From NCBI GenBank assembly GCA_949287425.1, contig CASEGJ010000004.1, positions 248,001-312,000 of the forward strand: a stretch of DNA of 64,000 nucleotides. Direction: 5' to 3'. Positions 26,392 through 35,154 of the stretch are shown here, piece after piece. Source of the DNA: an uncultured Caryophanales bacterium. Its GTDB lineage: Bacteria > Bacillota_I > Bacilli_A > RFN20 > CAG-288. The notes beneath the pieces were generated by a model. It saw nothing but the letters and a program-made list of their open reading frames with translations, was not told the origin of the DNA and ran no database searches. The first letter of the stretch is position 1, and each line of letters opens with the position of its first letter. The position numbers and the translations under genes were made by a program.

Positions 26392-27999
26392 ATGAGTTTA
26401 AAAAGGATTGTTATCGATTATTTTATCAAGCATAAATTAAAGTTAATTCTTGTTATTTTGCTTGTTTTATTATCGGCTTTATTTGCTATTATCCCAGCTC
26501 AGATACTTAGATATTTTGTCGATAATATCCTTCCTAGTAAGGATGTTAATAAGATTTTTATAGCTTCTATTATTTATGTATTAAGTTATGTTTGTTTAGG
26601 TATAGTTAATTTTATTAACAGTTATATTATGTTAAATACCAGTCAATATATCACTGCTGAATTAAGAATTAAGATGATGCAGCATGTTGAAAAGCTTTCT
26701 TATAACTTATTAGTAAATACTTCTAGCGGTTCGATTGAATCTTATTTTAATAACGATGTTAATTCTATTAATGAACTGTTTACTAGTGGGGTTATAGATA
26801 TGATTAGCGATATTTTTAAAATGATAATGATCGCTATTTCGATATTTGTCTATAGTTATGTTTTTGGCATTATTCTTATTGTTATTCTTCCTTTCTTAGT
26901 CTTATTTACATCTTTTATTAGAAAGAGGATGTTAAAAGCTCAGTTAAGAACTAAAAATCTCGAAGGGGATATCAATAAGTTTTTACTTGAAAGTATTGAA
27001 AATGCTGAGCAAGTTAAAGTTAATAAAGCGAATAAATATGTTTTAACTAGATACAATAAGGTCTTGTTAAGTCATTTTAAAGTCAATCAAGCTTCTAATT
27101 TGTATGATGCTATATTTTCGCCATTTATGCAGTTAGTTAGAAATATAGTTATCTGTGTAGTTTTGCTTTTAACTGGATATAAAAACGATATCTTTGGTAT
27201 GAGTATAGGTATGGTTATTTCTAGTATCAGTTTACTTACTGATTTATTTACTCCTATTGAAAATATAGGTATGGAAATTCAAACTATTCAAAAATCTTTA
27301 GCGGCTATAAAAAGGATAAATAGTTTTTTAATTATGGAAGAAAATAACGATAACGATATTAGTTTTAATTCTAATAATTTCGATATTGTATATGATAATG
27401 TCTGTTTTGCTTATGAAAAAGAAGATGTTATTTCTAATTTCTCTTTAAAGATAAATCAAGGGGATAAATTAACTTTAAAAGGGCCTTCTGGCGTTGGTAA
27501 ATCCACTTTGATGAAATTAGCAATGGGCTTATTAAAACCTAGTAAAGGGAAAGTTAGTATAGGTGGAATTGATACATATAGATTAGATGATGAATCTAGG
27601 AAAAAGTTATTTGCTATTGTTTATCAAGATCCGTTTTTTTCAAATGGTACTATTTATGAAGAAGTTAGTTTACTTGATGAAAATATATCTAAACAAGAAG
27701 TTAGACAAGCTTTAAATCAGGTGGGGTTAGATTATATCGATGATATTGATAAGATACTAATTCCTAATGAATATTCTTCTGGTGAACTAGCTTTATTTAA
27801 TATCGCTAGAGTTATAGTTAGAAATCCTAAAATAATATTTTTAGATGAGATGAATTCTAAAATAGATCCATATACCGCACATAATATAATTGAATTAATT
27901 AATAAGATCAGTAAAGATAAGATAGTTATTTCTATTAGTCATTATGGGGAATTACTAAATAAAGCTAAAGTAATAGAAATGACTAAAACCGACTTATAA
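26392..27999 (+). CDS. ABC exporter subunit 2 (canonical Walker B, degenerate signature)
   Basis: 535 residues: transmembrane domain (about 10-300), Walker A GPSGVGKST, Walker B IIFLDEMNS with the catalytic Glu, but signature SSGEL in place of LSGGQ. Together with subunit 1 this gives one consensus and one degenerate ATP site, as in BmrCD or TM287/288. AAAGGG precedes the ATG. Last gene of the marR operon. Confidence 0.9.
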   Translation: MSLKRIVIDYFIKHKLKLILVILLVLLSALFAIIPAQILRYFVDNILPSKDVNKIFIASIIYVLSYVCLGIVNFINSYIMLNTSQYITAELRIKMMQHVEKLSYNLLVNTSSGSIESYFNNDVNSINELFTSGVIDMISDIFKMIMIAISIFVYSYVFGIILIVILPFLVLFTSFIRKRMLKAQLRTKNLEGDINKFLLESIENAEQVKVNKANKYVLTRYNKVLLSHFKVNQASNLYDAIFSPFMQLVRNIVICVVLLLTGYKNDIFGMSIGMVISSISLLTDLFTPIENIGMEIQTIQKSLAAIKRINSFLIMEENNDNDISFNSNNFDIVYDNVCFAYEKEDVISNFSLKINQGDKLTLKGPSGVGKSTLMKLAMGLLKPSKGKVSIGGIDTYRLDDESRKKLFAIVYQDPFFSNGTIYEEVSLLDENISKQEVRQALNQVGLDYIDDIDKILIPNEYSSGELALFNIARVIVRNPKIIFLDEMNSKIDPYTAHNIIELINKISKDKIVISISHYGELLNKAKVIEMTKTDL

Positions 28000-28025
28000 A
28001 GCAAATTATCTTGCGTTTTTTAATA

Positions 28026-28346
28026 TTAGAAATTATTTCCGTATGAGATGCTCATATTAGATGATGTGTTTTCATAATATGAGTTGTAATAGAAATCACT
28101 TGCCCATGTATCTGGTTTACTATCTGCTTCTAAACGGAAATACCAAGTATATGATGAATTTGCTTTAACAAAGGCTTTTGAATTTATAGTAGTTATAGTT
28201 TCTGGAATATAGAAATATAAAGAATGGTTAAAAGAGCTAGAAGTAAAGAAATTAGTATCTATTGTAGTTACTTTCATACCATCGATTTTTCCAGGTAGAA
28301 CAATAATAGTTTTAGTTAGTTTCAGTAAGTGAGTTTTAATTATCAT
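28026..28346 (-). pseudogene. BspA-type leucine-rich repeat fragment
   Basis: About 106 codons with LRR_5/BspA hallmarks: VLPGKIDGMKVTTI, FYIPETITTINSKAF, and a final RLEADSKPDTWASDF resembling the repeat-end 'kPxgWdxxW'. There is no signal peptide and only about two repeats, whereas such surface proteins are long. It overlaps the end of the next gene by 11 bp. Most likely the 3' remnant of a deleted surface-protein gene; translation by coupling cannot be excluded. Confidence 0.6.
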
Positions 28347-28899
28347 CTAATTTAGAAAATACTATCTTACTTTCAATGATGTTATTTGCCATTTTAACTT
28401 GATTAGAATGTTCTAATCTTTCTATAAAAGCAATATCGATTGCTTCCCAAATAAAAACCCAGGCAATAACATCAATTACTTCTTTCCATAGTCCAAGTGA
28501 ATCGGCAAATAAATAGTCTAATAAAAACATAAAAGCAAACACCAATATTCCTATTAAAAATAGAATAGTAGATAGAATATAGTTAGTCTTTTTCTTTCTA
28601 GTATCATAAATTATTGATGTTTTAAAATATTCTTTAATTGCTTTAGCATATAATTCTTTTTCTTTATCAGTTATGACATTGCTTTTGATGTGGATTGTTA
28701 AACCGATTTTCCATAGTAGGAGCCGTTTATTTAATTTTAAATATTCAGCAACATCGTTGCTTATAACTGGTTTTTCAAAATAAAATGGAGATAGGAAATT
28801 AGCGTTATCAGTTACTTTTAGAGTTAAAATAGCTCTATTTTCTTCATCTAGTGTAATGTTTAATTTATCGGCTAGTTTTTTAATTTTTTCTTGTTTCAT
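28336..28899 (-). CDS. Hypothetical membrane protein
   Basis: 187 residues. A hydrophilic N-terminal half (about 1-100, with repeated Lys/Asp/Asn) is followed by two hydrophobic segments at about 105-130 and 138-158 and a short polar tail. I do not recognise the family. No Shine-Dalgarno stronger than GGAAACT is seen before the ATG. It is convergent with the ABC exporter operon and unlinked to clear partners. Confidence 0.6.
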   Translation of the reverse strand: MKQEKIKKLADKLNITLDEENRAILTLKVTDNANFLSPFYFEKPVISNDVAEYLKLNKRLLLWKIGLTIHIKSNVITDKEKELYAKAIKEYFKTSIIYDTRKKKTNYILSTILFLIGILVFAFMFLLDYLFADSLGLWKEVIDVIAWVFIWEAIDIAFIERLEHSNQVKMANNIIESKIVFSKLDDN

Positions 28900-29099
28900 A
28901 AATTAGTTTCCTTTTAGGTATTATATAAAAAGAAACTATATTAGTATAGAAGTAGAAAATTGTTTATTAATATAAATATCGGCTACTAGTTTAATCTAAT
29001 AGCCGATATATTTAATGTTATTTGTTATTATCCAAATGTTAACTTAATAATATTAACTTATTAATTTTGTAAATATTGATGATGTATCTTTATTTTCTA

Positions 29100-31784
29100 T
29101 TAATAAGTAACTTTTAGATGTTCAATAGTGGTTCTATTTCCAGATTTACCTTCACCAGCAGTTCCAGTATGTTGGAAACCAAAGCCTGAATAAGTATTAG
29201 CTTCTACACTAGCTGATAATGTAAAATCGTGTTTCATATAACTAGGGTATTCACTACCTTGGTTAGTAGTACAACTTACATCAGCTGATAAGGTGGTTCC
29301 ATTTAATTCTAGTTTAACTTTACATCCAGGTAAGAAAGCAGTAGAGAAGACTAAATCTGAAACAGGAGTCGCTATGCCATTTTCAAATTTCATCAATTGG
29401 AAGGCACAGGATTTTGCAAGATAGTCTGCATAATCTTCATATCCAGTAGGGGCTTTATCTAATCTAGATATTCTAAGTGAATAACCTGTCATAGTTTCGA
29501 CATTGTATTTAAAGTAGATATCTAGGAATTGTTTAGCTGAACCAAAGCCTTGAGCACCTGTTTTATGTGGAAAAAGTTCAACTTCTAAACTCATATCAGT
29601 TGAGCTAGTTTGATCGTTATAAACTAATCTAGCTCCTTGAGTAGTTGTTTGCATTCCATATCTACCTGCTGCCCCTGATTGACCTTCTGAATAAGTAAAG
29701 GCTTTTTCATTTTCTTTATAATCGAAGGCTTTATCTGAATAAGTACCACCTTCTCTATATTCACTAGGTAAATAGTATCCACCATACCAATAACCTGATT
29801 CCATTTTATTAGTCCAACTCATATAATCAGCTGAATAAGTAGCATCGATATATGCTAGATGTGAAAAATCAGTTTCATAGGTAGTTTTACTTGTTTCTAA
29901 AATATCTTCTTGAGTAATTTTTCTAGAAGTTACTTGTTTAGCTTCACCTTGATTTGAGTGGCGATATTTTGGATAGACGACACAAGTAATATAACTATCG
30001 ACATCGTTTCTAGTTAGTTCGTAGCTTGTATATGGTTTGGAATTTTCTTTAACATAGGTCGATGTAGCAATTATTTGTTTATCTGAACCATCTTCTTTTT
30101 TACCTTTATACCATTCGACAATCGATTCATCTGGATTAATATCAGAAGTTGAAACGTTTTCTGATAAAGCGTAATTAACATTAACTTTGCCATTTTCAAT
30201 TGAAGAGATAGTTGGGTTAGTTACAAAGCTAGGGGCAGAAATTGTAGGAACAGTAATGTTGATATGGAGAACCTTTTCTAATCCGTTACTAGCTTTAGCG
30301 GTTAAACAGACTTGAGTAGTTTCAAAAAGGTTATTAGTAGCTGTTAATGTAACTGAATTATCTTCATTATTAACTAATTTAACCATATCTGGTCTATCAA
30401 TTGACCAGGTGACATTTTTATCGGTTCCACCTAAGACGATAGGTTTAATTGTTAAGCTATCTTTATTATCTCCAATTATTTCAGGGACAACATCTTTAGC
30501 TATACCTTCATAGTCAAATTGAATATTCCATGTTCCTAAATGGTCTATCATTTTTTCTTTTTGATTTAATGGATCCCATTCAGCATAGTCTTCAACGTTA
30601 TTTAAAAGGTTATAAACATTATATTCATCTCCAACTTTGAAAGCTTCTAATACTTCTTTAGAAGGAGTTTGAGAAGCAGAAGGATAATCTTTAGAAATAG
30701 TTAAAGGTTGACCGTTTAAGGTGTTATTATAAACGATATTTCTAATATCGTTAGTAATATTAGATTGCTTCCATTCCATCGCTTCCATATTGCCGGTAAA
30801 TTCACAATCGATAAAGGTAAATGGCTTAGTATTTTTACATAATGTCAATGTTTTATTATCTCCAACAAAGTGAGTATCAAATTTACAGCCTAAGAAAGAT
30901 TGCATATAAAATGAAGCTCCACCGCAAGGTGTATTTGAATAGAAATCAAAATCACAATTGACATAGGTAGAAATATAACCAGTACCAATTGAATCGTCAG
31001 TGCATTCTAAATGGCAATTGTAATAAAGTCCTCTTAGAGGTCTTTCATCTCTTGAAAATAGATTTAATCTAGAAACGATAGAGCAGTTTTCAAAAAACCA
31101 TTCATCCATGATTTCAATATCAGGGACTTTGGTAATAACTTGAGCTTGGGTAATAGCTTCTTGTCTTTTAGTGTGATTTTTACTTGGGTCACGCTCATAA
31201 ACTAAATCGATATTACAATAGTTACCTAAAGTGATATCTTTAGCATGGAATCCATTAGCGACACCTAAGGTATTAAAATTACCATTAGCCCCGGCATTTT
31301 GACCTCTATCAGAAGCGATAACAACATCGTCTCTATTTTGAGATTGACCGACTAATGAAATATATGATTGAGGTATTTCAAGTCCAATTAAATCATCAGG
31401 CTGTCTAATTTCAGGATCAGAATAATCATCTGTCCAATAAACATCAGGAGCTAGATAAATAACAGTAGGATTATCTTTAGTTCCATCTTGGGCATTTTCG
31501 ATACAATCTTGTAAAGAATTGAAGACAAAATCGCTAAGTTGATCTTCTTTTAAGTCTTGATTGACATATAAGGCGTGTTCATTAAGTTCTACTTTGCTAT
31601 TTCCATAAGTGATACTAGTTATTTTATTAGAACTAGAAGATGAAGAAGCTGAACTAGAAGACGAACTGCTAGTTGGAGATGAACTGGAATTAGAAGAAGA
31701 TGAAGTGTTAGTAGATGGATTACATCCAGTTAAAACTAATCCGCCACCAATTAAAAGCATAGCTAAAAATGTTTTGTTTTTCAT
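29100..31784 (-). CDS. Secreted pectinesterase-like beta-helix lipoprotein
   Basis: 894 residues. Signal peptide with lipobox LTGC near residue 21, then a Ser-rich linker of about 35 residues. Residues 60-380 look like a right-handed beta-helix of the CE8 type (IYLAPDVYWTDDY, ISLVGQSQNRDDVVI, FFENCSIVSRLNLFSRDERPL, YYNCHLECTDDSIGTGYIS, FLGCKFDTHF). Ig-like (Big-type) repeats span about 430-620 and a concanavalin-like domain ends the protein. It is probably anchored outside and de-esterifies or binds pectin. Classical CE8 active-site spacing is only partly matched, so activity is uncertain. Confidence 0.68.
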   Translation of the reverse strand: MKNKTFLAMLLIGGGLVLTGCNPSTNTSSSSNSSSSPTSSSSSSSASSSSSSNKITSITYGNSKVELNEHALYVNQDLKEDQLSDFVFNSLQDCIENAQDGTKDNPTVIYLAPDVYWTDDYSDPEIRQPDDLIGLEIPQSYISLVGQSQNRDDVVIASDRGQNAGANGNFNTLGVANGFHAKDITLGNYCNIDLVYERDPSKNHTKRQEAITQAQVITKVPDIEIMDEWFFENCSIVSRLNLFSRDERPLRGLYYNCHLECTDDSIGTGYISTYVNCDFDFYSNTPCGGASFYMQSFLGCKFDTHFVGDNKTLTLCKNTKPFTFIDCEFTGNMEAMEWKQSNITNDIRNIVYNNTLNGQPLTISKDYPSASQTPSKEVLEAFKVGDEYNVYNLLNNVEDYAEWDPLNQKEKMIDHLGTWNIQFDYEGIAKDVVPEIIGDNKDSLTIKPIVLGGTDKNVTWSIDRPDMVKLVNNEDNSVTLTATNNLFETTQVCLTAKASNGLEKVLHINITVPTISAPSFVTNPTISSIENGKVNVNYALSENVSTSDINPDESIVEWYKGKKEDGSDKQIIATSTYVKENSKPYTSYELTRNDVDSYITCVVYPKYRHSNQGEAKQVTSRKITQEDILETSKTTYETDFSHLAYIDATYSADYMSWTNKMESGYWYGGYYLPSEYREGGTYSDKAFDYKENEKAFTYSEGQSGAAGRYGMQTTTQGARLVYNDQTSSTDMSLEVELFPHKTGAQGFGSAKQFLDIYFKYNVETMTGYSLRISRLDKAPTGYEDYADYLAKSCAFQLMKFENGIATPVSDLVFSTAFLPGCKVKLELNGTTLSADVSCTTNQGSEYPSYMKHDFTLSASVEANTYSGFGFQHTGTAGEGKSGNRTTIEHLKVTY

Positions 31785-32322
31785 AATAATTCCTTTTCAT
31801 TTGATAAACATAGTTAGCTAACTACATATCTAGTATATGAAGTAATGTAAGGCCTTTCAACCTATTTAGATGAAAATACAAAACCCCTGTTAAAATTGTT
31901 TTAAATTCCAAAATAATTGTATTTTTAATAAATGTTGATATTAAAAATAAATTAGATATATAGAAATACTTTTATAATAAAGAAATCATATATAAAGGGA
32001 TAGAATTAATTATTTCACCTTTATTTATATTTCCATTAATTAATTTGAAGTTAGAATCTATATCGTATTTAGTTTTATTAGTAAGTACTTCTTTTAAAGC
32101 TTTAGCTAGTTCATCGTTTGATTTAATTAAGGTAGAAAAAGTTGTATTTTTAGTTTTTCGCTTGATTTTCTTGCAGCATGCAATTTTTTATAGCGAACCT
32201 GTGGTTTTATTAAAAGATTTTAAAATTATATAATTTTCATTTTTAATTGATTAAAGAGTAATTTTGGTCACTAAGATATAAAAATATATTTTATTTTATA
32301 AATGTTGTATAATTTACTTGTT
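31785..32322. other. Intergenic stretch with a decayed coding fragment
   Basis: Holds the promoter/operator of the lipoprotein gene. On the minus strand about 31972-32200 there is a stretch in one open frame (…LIKSNDELAKALKEVL… ending YMISLL and TAA) with no start codon and a stop just upstream. It looks like a gene remnant of unknown family, but could be chance. Nothing else is evident. Confidence 0.35.
31811..31860 (-). promoter_or_regulatory. Promoter plus 14-bp palindromic operator (site 1 of 3)
   Basis: Minus-strand TTGAAA (31860-31855), 17-bp spacer, TATACT (31837-31832), then the palindrome TAGTTAGCTAACTA (31811-31824) at about +1 to +14. The same palindrome occurs at 41399-41414 and 43922-43935. 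Position suits a repressor. Confidence 0.7.
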
Positions 32323-32994
32323 ATGAAGAAGTTTAGAATTAACACAAGATATAAGTTGACTTGGGGGGGGGAGATAATATTAGCCTTAACTAGTCTTTCA
32401 TTAATAGGGCTAGGATTTAGTTCTTATACTATTTCTAATGAACCAGTTAAATTAGAAAGTTTAAATGTAGAAATTACTGATATTGTCGATTATTCTAAAT
32501 ATCTGATATTTAATAAAAATGAGGCGACTATTGATAGTGAAAATAGCTATATGCCACCACTACCTTTTGAATATAATTCTGAAGGTGTTATTGATGAGGG
32601 CTTAGTTGGCTTAAAAGGATCGTTTACTTTCTATTTAGGTTGTAAATTAAAAGGTGAAGAAGGAATATATCCTATAGATACTTCTTTAACTGAATTTAAT
32701 ATAAGAATTAGCCTTTATGATAGAGGTAGTTTTAAAATATTAGACTATCTTTCTACTAGTGTAAATTATCAAATTAAAAGCGGAAGTTACCTGTTAGAAA
32801 ATAGTTCTACTATTTCAAATGAAAATGTCAGTAGTTTTGCTTTAAATTGTACTAATAGCGATCTTTTAAATTGTGAAAATATCTTTTATACAATAACTAT
32901 GTCTTTTGATTTTACCAATACTGATTATGTTAATAGCATATATCCTAATCTTAAAAGTTCTAGTATATATATGGTAGCTGAGGTAATTAATTAA
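32323..32994 (+). CDS. Exported hypothetical protein with G9 tract at codons 14-17
   Basis: 223 residues from ATG 32323. One hydrophobic segment (about 17-38, LALTSLSLIGLGFSSYTIS) serves as a signal or anchor; the rest looks extracellular and beta-rich, family unknown. Codons 14-17 are TGG GGG GGG GAG, a run of nine G (32363-32371). Loss or gain of one G gives an early stop in either case, so expression may be phase-variable. TATAAT at 32308-32313 places the transcript start about 3 nt before ATG and there is no ribosome-binding site. It is 1 bp before the next exported protein gene. Confidence 0.72.
   Translation: MKKFRINTRYKLTWGGEIILALTSLSLIGLGFSSYTISNEPVKLESLNVEITDIVDYSKYLIFNKNEATIDSENSYMPPLPFEYNSEGVIDEGLVGLKGSFTFYLGCKLKGEEGIYPIDTSLTEFNIRISLYDRGSFKILDYLSTSVNYQIKSGSYLLENSSTISNENVSSFALNCTNSDLLNCENIFYTITMSFDFTNTDYVNSIYPNLKSSSIYMVAEVIN
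32363..32371 (+). repeat. Homopolymeric G9 tract inside a coding sequence
   Basis: Nine consecutive G in strongly AT-rich DNA, at codons 14-17 of the exported protein. The longest other G run I noticed is six (about 16740). Deleting one G gives AGA TAA at once; adding one gives a stop after about eight codons. Confidence 0.85.
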
Positions 32995-32995
32995 T

Positions 32996-34777
32996 ATGAA
33001 AACTAGTTTTAAACATAAAAAATCATTTTTAGCTATTTTAGGTTTGGCTAGTTTATGTATTGGCTATTCTAGTTTTTTAGTTTCTACTAGCAATACTTAT
33101 TTAGTTGATGATACACCTTATACTTTAGCTAAAGAAACTGATGATAAAGTAGTAGCATTTAACGATACTACTAATTCTAGATATACTAAGTTAGCTAGAG
33201 CTATTAGTGATGCTAAAGCTGGTGAAACAGTCTATGTAATTCCAGGTAGTTTTACTTCTATTTCCTCTAATTGTACCTTAGTAACAGGGGCAAGATTATG
33301 CTTACCTTTTGAAGGAAGTGATGCTTCTAGTTATGTTTGGAATGGTAGGCAAGAATATTCTGAATCAGCCGATTCTTCTAATGGTTCATGGAGAGAAGAT
33401 ATCGGTTCTGCTTCTTTTGCTGACCAGAATCAAACTAACGTCGATAAATATTTAGTTAGTTCAGTTACTATTGATAAAAATGTAACTTTTAATAATTATG
33501 GTACTGTTCGAATTGGTGGTGTATTAGGAGTAGAAACTCAAATTTTAGCTGGGGCTACTAGTGGATATTATTGTCAATTTGTATTAGATAATAATGCTAA
33601 AATTGAAAATTACGGTACTTTCGAATGCATGGGCTATATTAAAGAAACTAGCAAGAATAATTCTAGTAAAATAAATAATTATGAATATTCTAGAATGTAT
33701 TTACCTATAGTATTTTACGATTATAAAGGTGGAACATATACAGTTTCAGTTTATGGTGGAGATACTAAGATTTTCCCATTAAATCAATATGATTTTCCAA
33801 ATAATCAGGTAGAAACGACATTTAATTATCAATCTAACTTAGTTGGATATGCAGATTTATATACAAACGCTGCTTCTAAATCATTAGCAGGCATCACTGC
33901 CACAATGGTAGCTAGACATAACGTTGATAATTTAAATATTATTGGTCCATCAAATAGCTTATATGAATTAACTGATTCAAATTCAAGTATTACTATGAAA
34001 TATACTCCTAATGGAGATAATCAATTTACTACTTATTCGATTAGTGGAAGTTATAGATCTGGTTCAAATGGAATTACTACTATGAATTTAAATGGTAACA
34101 TTAATTTCGGTCAGTTTGAATTAGGAATTGAAGCGGCTGGAGATGTTACTTTAGACAAGGGTGGTGCACTTTTAGAGATAATTGTAGAAGCAATGGTCAA
34201 AAATTTAAATCAAACAATTAGTACTAATACAGTTGTCTTTCCAATCCCATGGAATTTTAAAATTAATGTAGAATCTGGAACATTTAATGTTAATAATCCG
34301 GTTAAATTTTTAGGTGGAAGTGAATTAACTATTTCAGAAGGTGCAAGTTTAGTTAATAATTCTCAAATTAATGTTTATGATGCTTCTTCAGGAAGTGCAT
34401 TATATTCTGATACAGCTTATGCAAGTACAATTTATCCAGTTGATAAAGGTGAAGCTAAAATTATTAATAATGGTACTATAACTTTAAAAAGTGGTTCTTC
34501 ATTTGGCGGAAGAATATCTTCTAATATTGCTAATGCTAGTATTAATGTAGAATCAGGGGCTAATTTAAGCTTTTCTACTCATGAAGGTAATGGGAGTTAT
34601 GATATGAGTATGGGCTTTTTCACTGTTAATATTAATTTTACTTTTACTAATTATGCCAATTCTCCAATTAATAAAAACGCTAATGTTTTAAATACATCAG
34701 GAAATGAAGAACAACTATCTGCAGGTAGTTATACAAGTATTGATGCAGGTGGAAATATTTACTGGCAAAAGAATTAA
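32996..34777 (+). CDS. Exported surface protein, beta-helix/adhesin-like
   Basis: 593 residues. The N-terminal hydrophobic segment (FLAILGLASLCIGYSSFLVS) resembles that of the upstream gene, suggesting the same export class. The body has repeated short units such as NYGTV, NYGTFECMGYI, NNSQINVYD and NNGTITLKSGSSF that suggest a right-handed beta-helix as in adhesins. No LPXTG or other anchor is seen. GAGGT precedes the ATG; it is co-transcribed with the G9-containing gene. Function unknown, probably surface exposed. Confidence 0.7.
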   Translation: MKTSFKHKKSFLAILGLASLCIGYSSFLVSTSNTYLVDDTPYTLAKETDDKVVAFNDTTNSRYTKLARAISDAKAGETVYVIPGSFTSISSNCTLVTGARLCLPFEGSDASSYVWNGRQEYSESADSSNGSWREDIGSASFADQNQTNVDKYLVSSVTIDKNVTFNNYGTVRIGGVLGVETQILAGATSGYYCQFVLDNNAKIENYGTFECMGYIKETSKNNSSKINNYEYSRMYLPIVFYDYKGGTYTVSVYGGDTKIFPLNQYDFPNNQVETTFNYQSNLVGYADLYTNAASKSLAGITATMVARHNVDNLNIIGPSNSLYELTDSNSSITMKYTPNGDNQFTTYSISGSYRSGSNGITTMNLNGNINFGQFELGIEAAGDVTLDKGGALLEIIVEAMVKNLNQTISTNTVVFPIPWNFKINVESGTFNVNNPVKFLGGSELTISEGASLVNNSQINVYDASSGSALYSDTAYASTIYPVDKGEAKIINNGTITLKSGSSFGGRISSNIANASINVESGANLSFSTHEGNGSYDMSMGFFTVNINFTFTNYANSPINKNANVLNTSGNEEQLSAGSYTSIDAGGNIYWQKN

Positions 34778-35107
34778 TTATATTTATTAATTATTAGATA
34801 TTAACACAATATTTTAATAGTGTTTTATATATCAAAAAACACGTGATTTCATAGATTATTTAAAATTTATCAAAATTCATTCTATTTTCATTCATGTTAT
34901 ATTTTTATCATAAATTAAAATATATAATTTCAACAGAAAATTATTTATTATGAAATATATAGAAAAAAGATATTAATTTAGATAAATTTTCAATTTTATA
35001 AATGATAAGCAATTTATTTTAACTGCAAATACTATGCTTTTTAATACGATGAAATAGATTTGGAACAATAGATATAGCAATATTATTAAATATAAATAGC
35101 TAGCTAA
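34778..35107. other. AT-rich intergenic stretch
   Basis: A weak hairpin AACAC/GTGTT with trailing T-rich sequence at about 34802-34832 may end the exported-protein operon. The rest is low-complexity AT with no ORF. TAGCTAGCTA lies at 35097-35106, immediately before the Fic promoter. Confidence 0.4.
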
Positions 35108-35136
35108 TGGACAAAAACTACCGACAGCGGTATAAT
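35108..35136 (+). promoter_or_regulatory. Promoter of the HTH-Fic gene
   Basis: TGGACA (35108-35113), exactly 17 bp, TATAAT (35131-35136). Transcript start at about 35143 gives a short leader with AAAGGTGAT before ATG 35155. Confidence 0.75.
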
Positions 35137-35154
35137 ACAACAAAGGTGATAATT

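Noticed and set aside
31609..31821. Plus-strand ORF opposite the lipoprotein N-terminus
   Set aside because: It is the antisense reading of the Ser-rich linker, giving Glu/Leu repeats.
32045..32233. 62-codon ORF on the plus strand
   Set aside because: No ribosome-binding site, no family resemblance, and it opposes a more coding-like reading on the other strand.
35107..35154. Upstream start of the HTH-Fic protein
   Set aside because: This segment contains the -35/-10 promoter, so it is not transcribed; a ribosome-binding site precedes ATG 35155.
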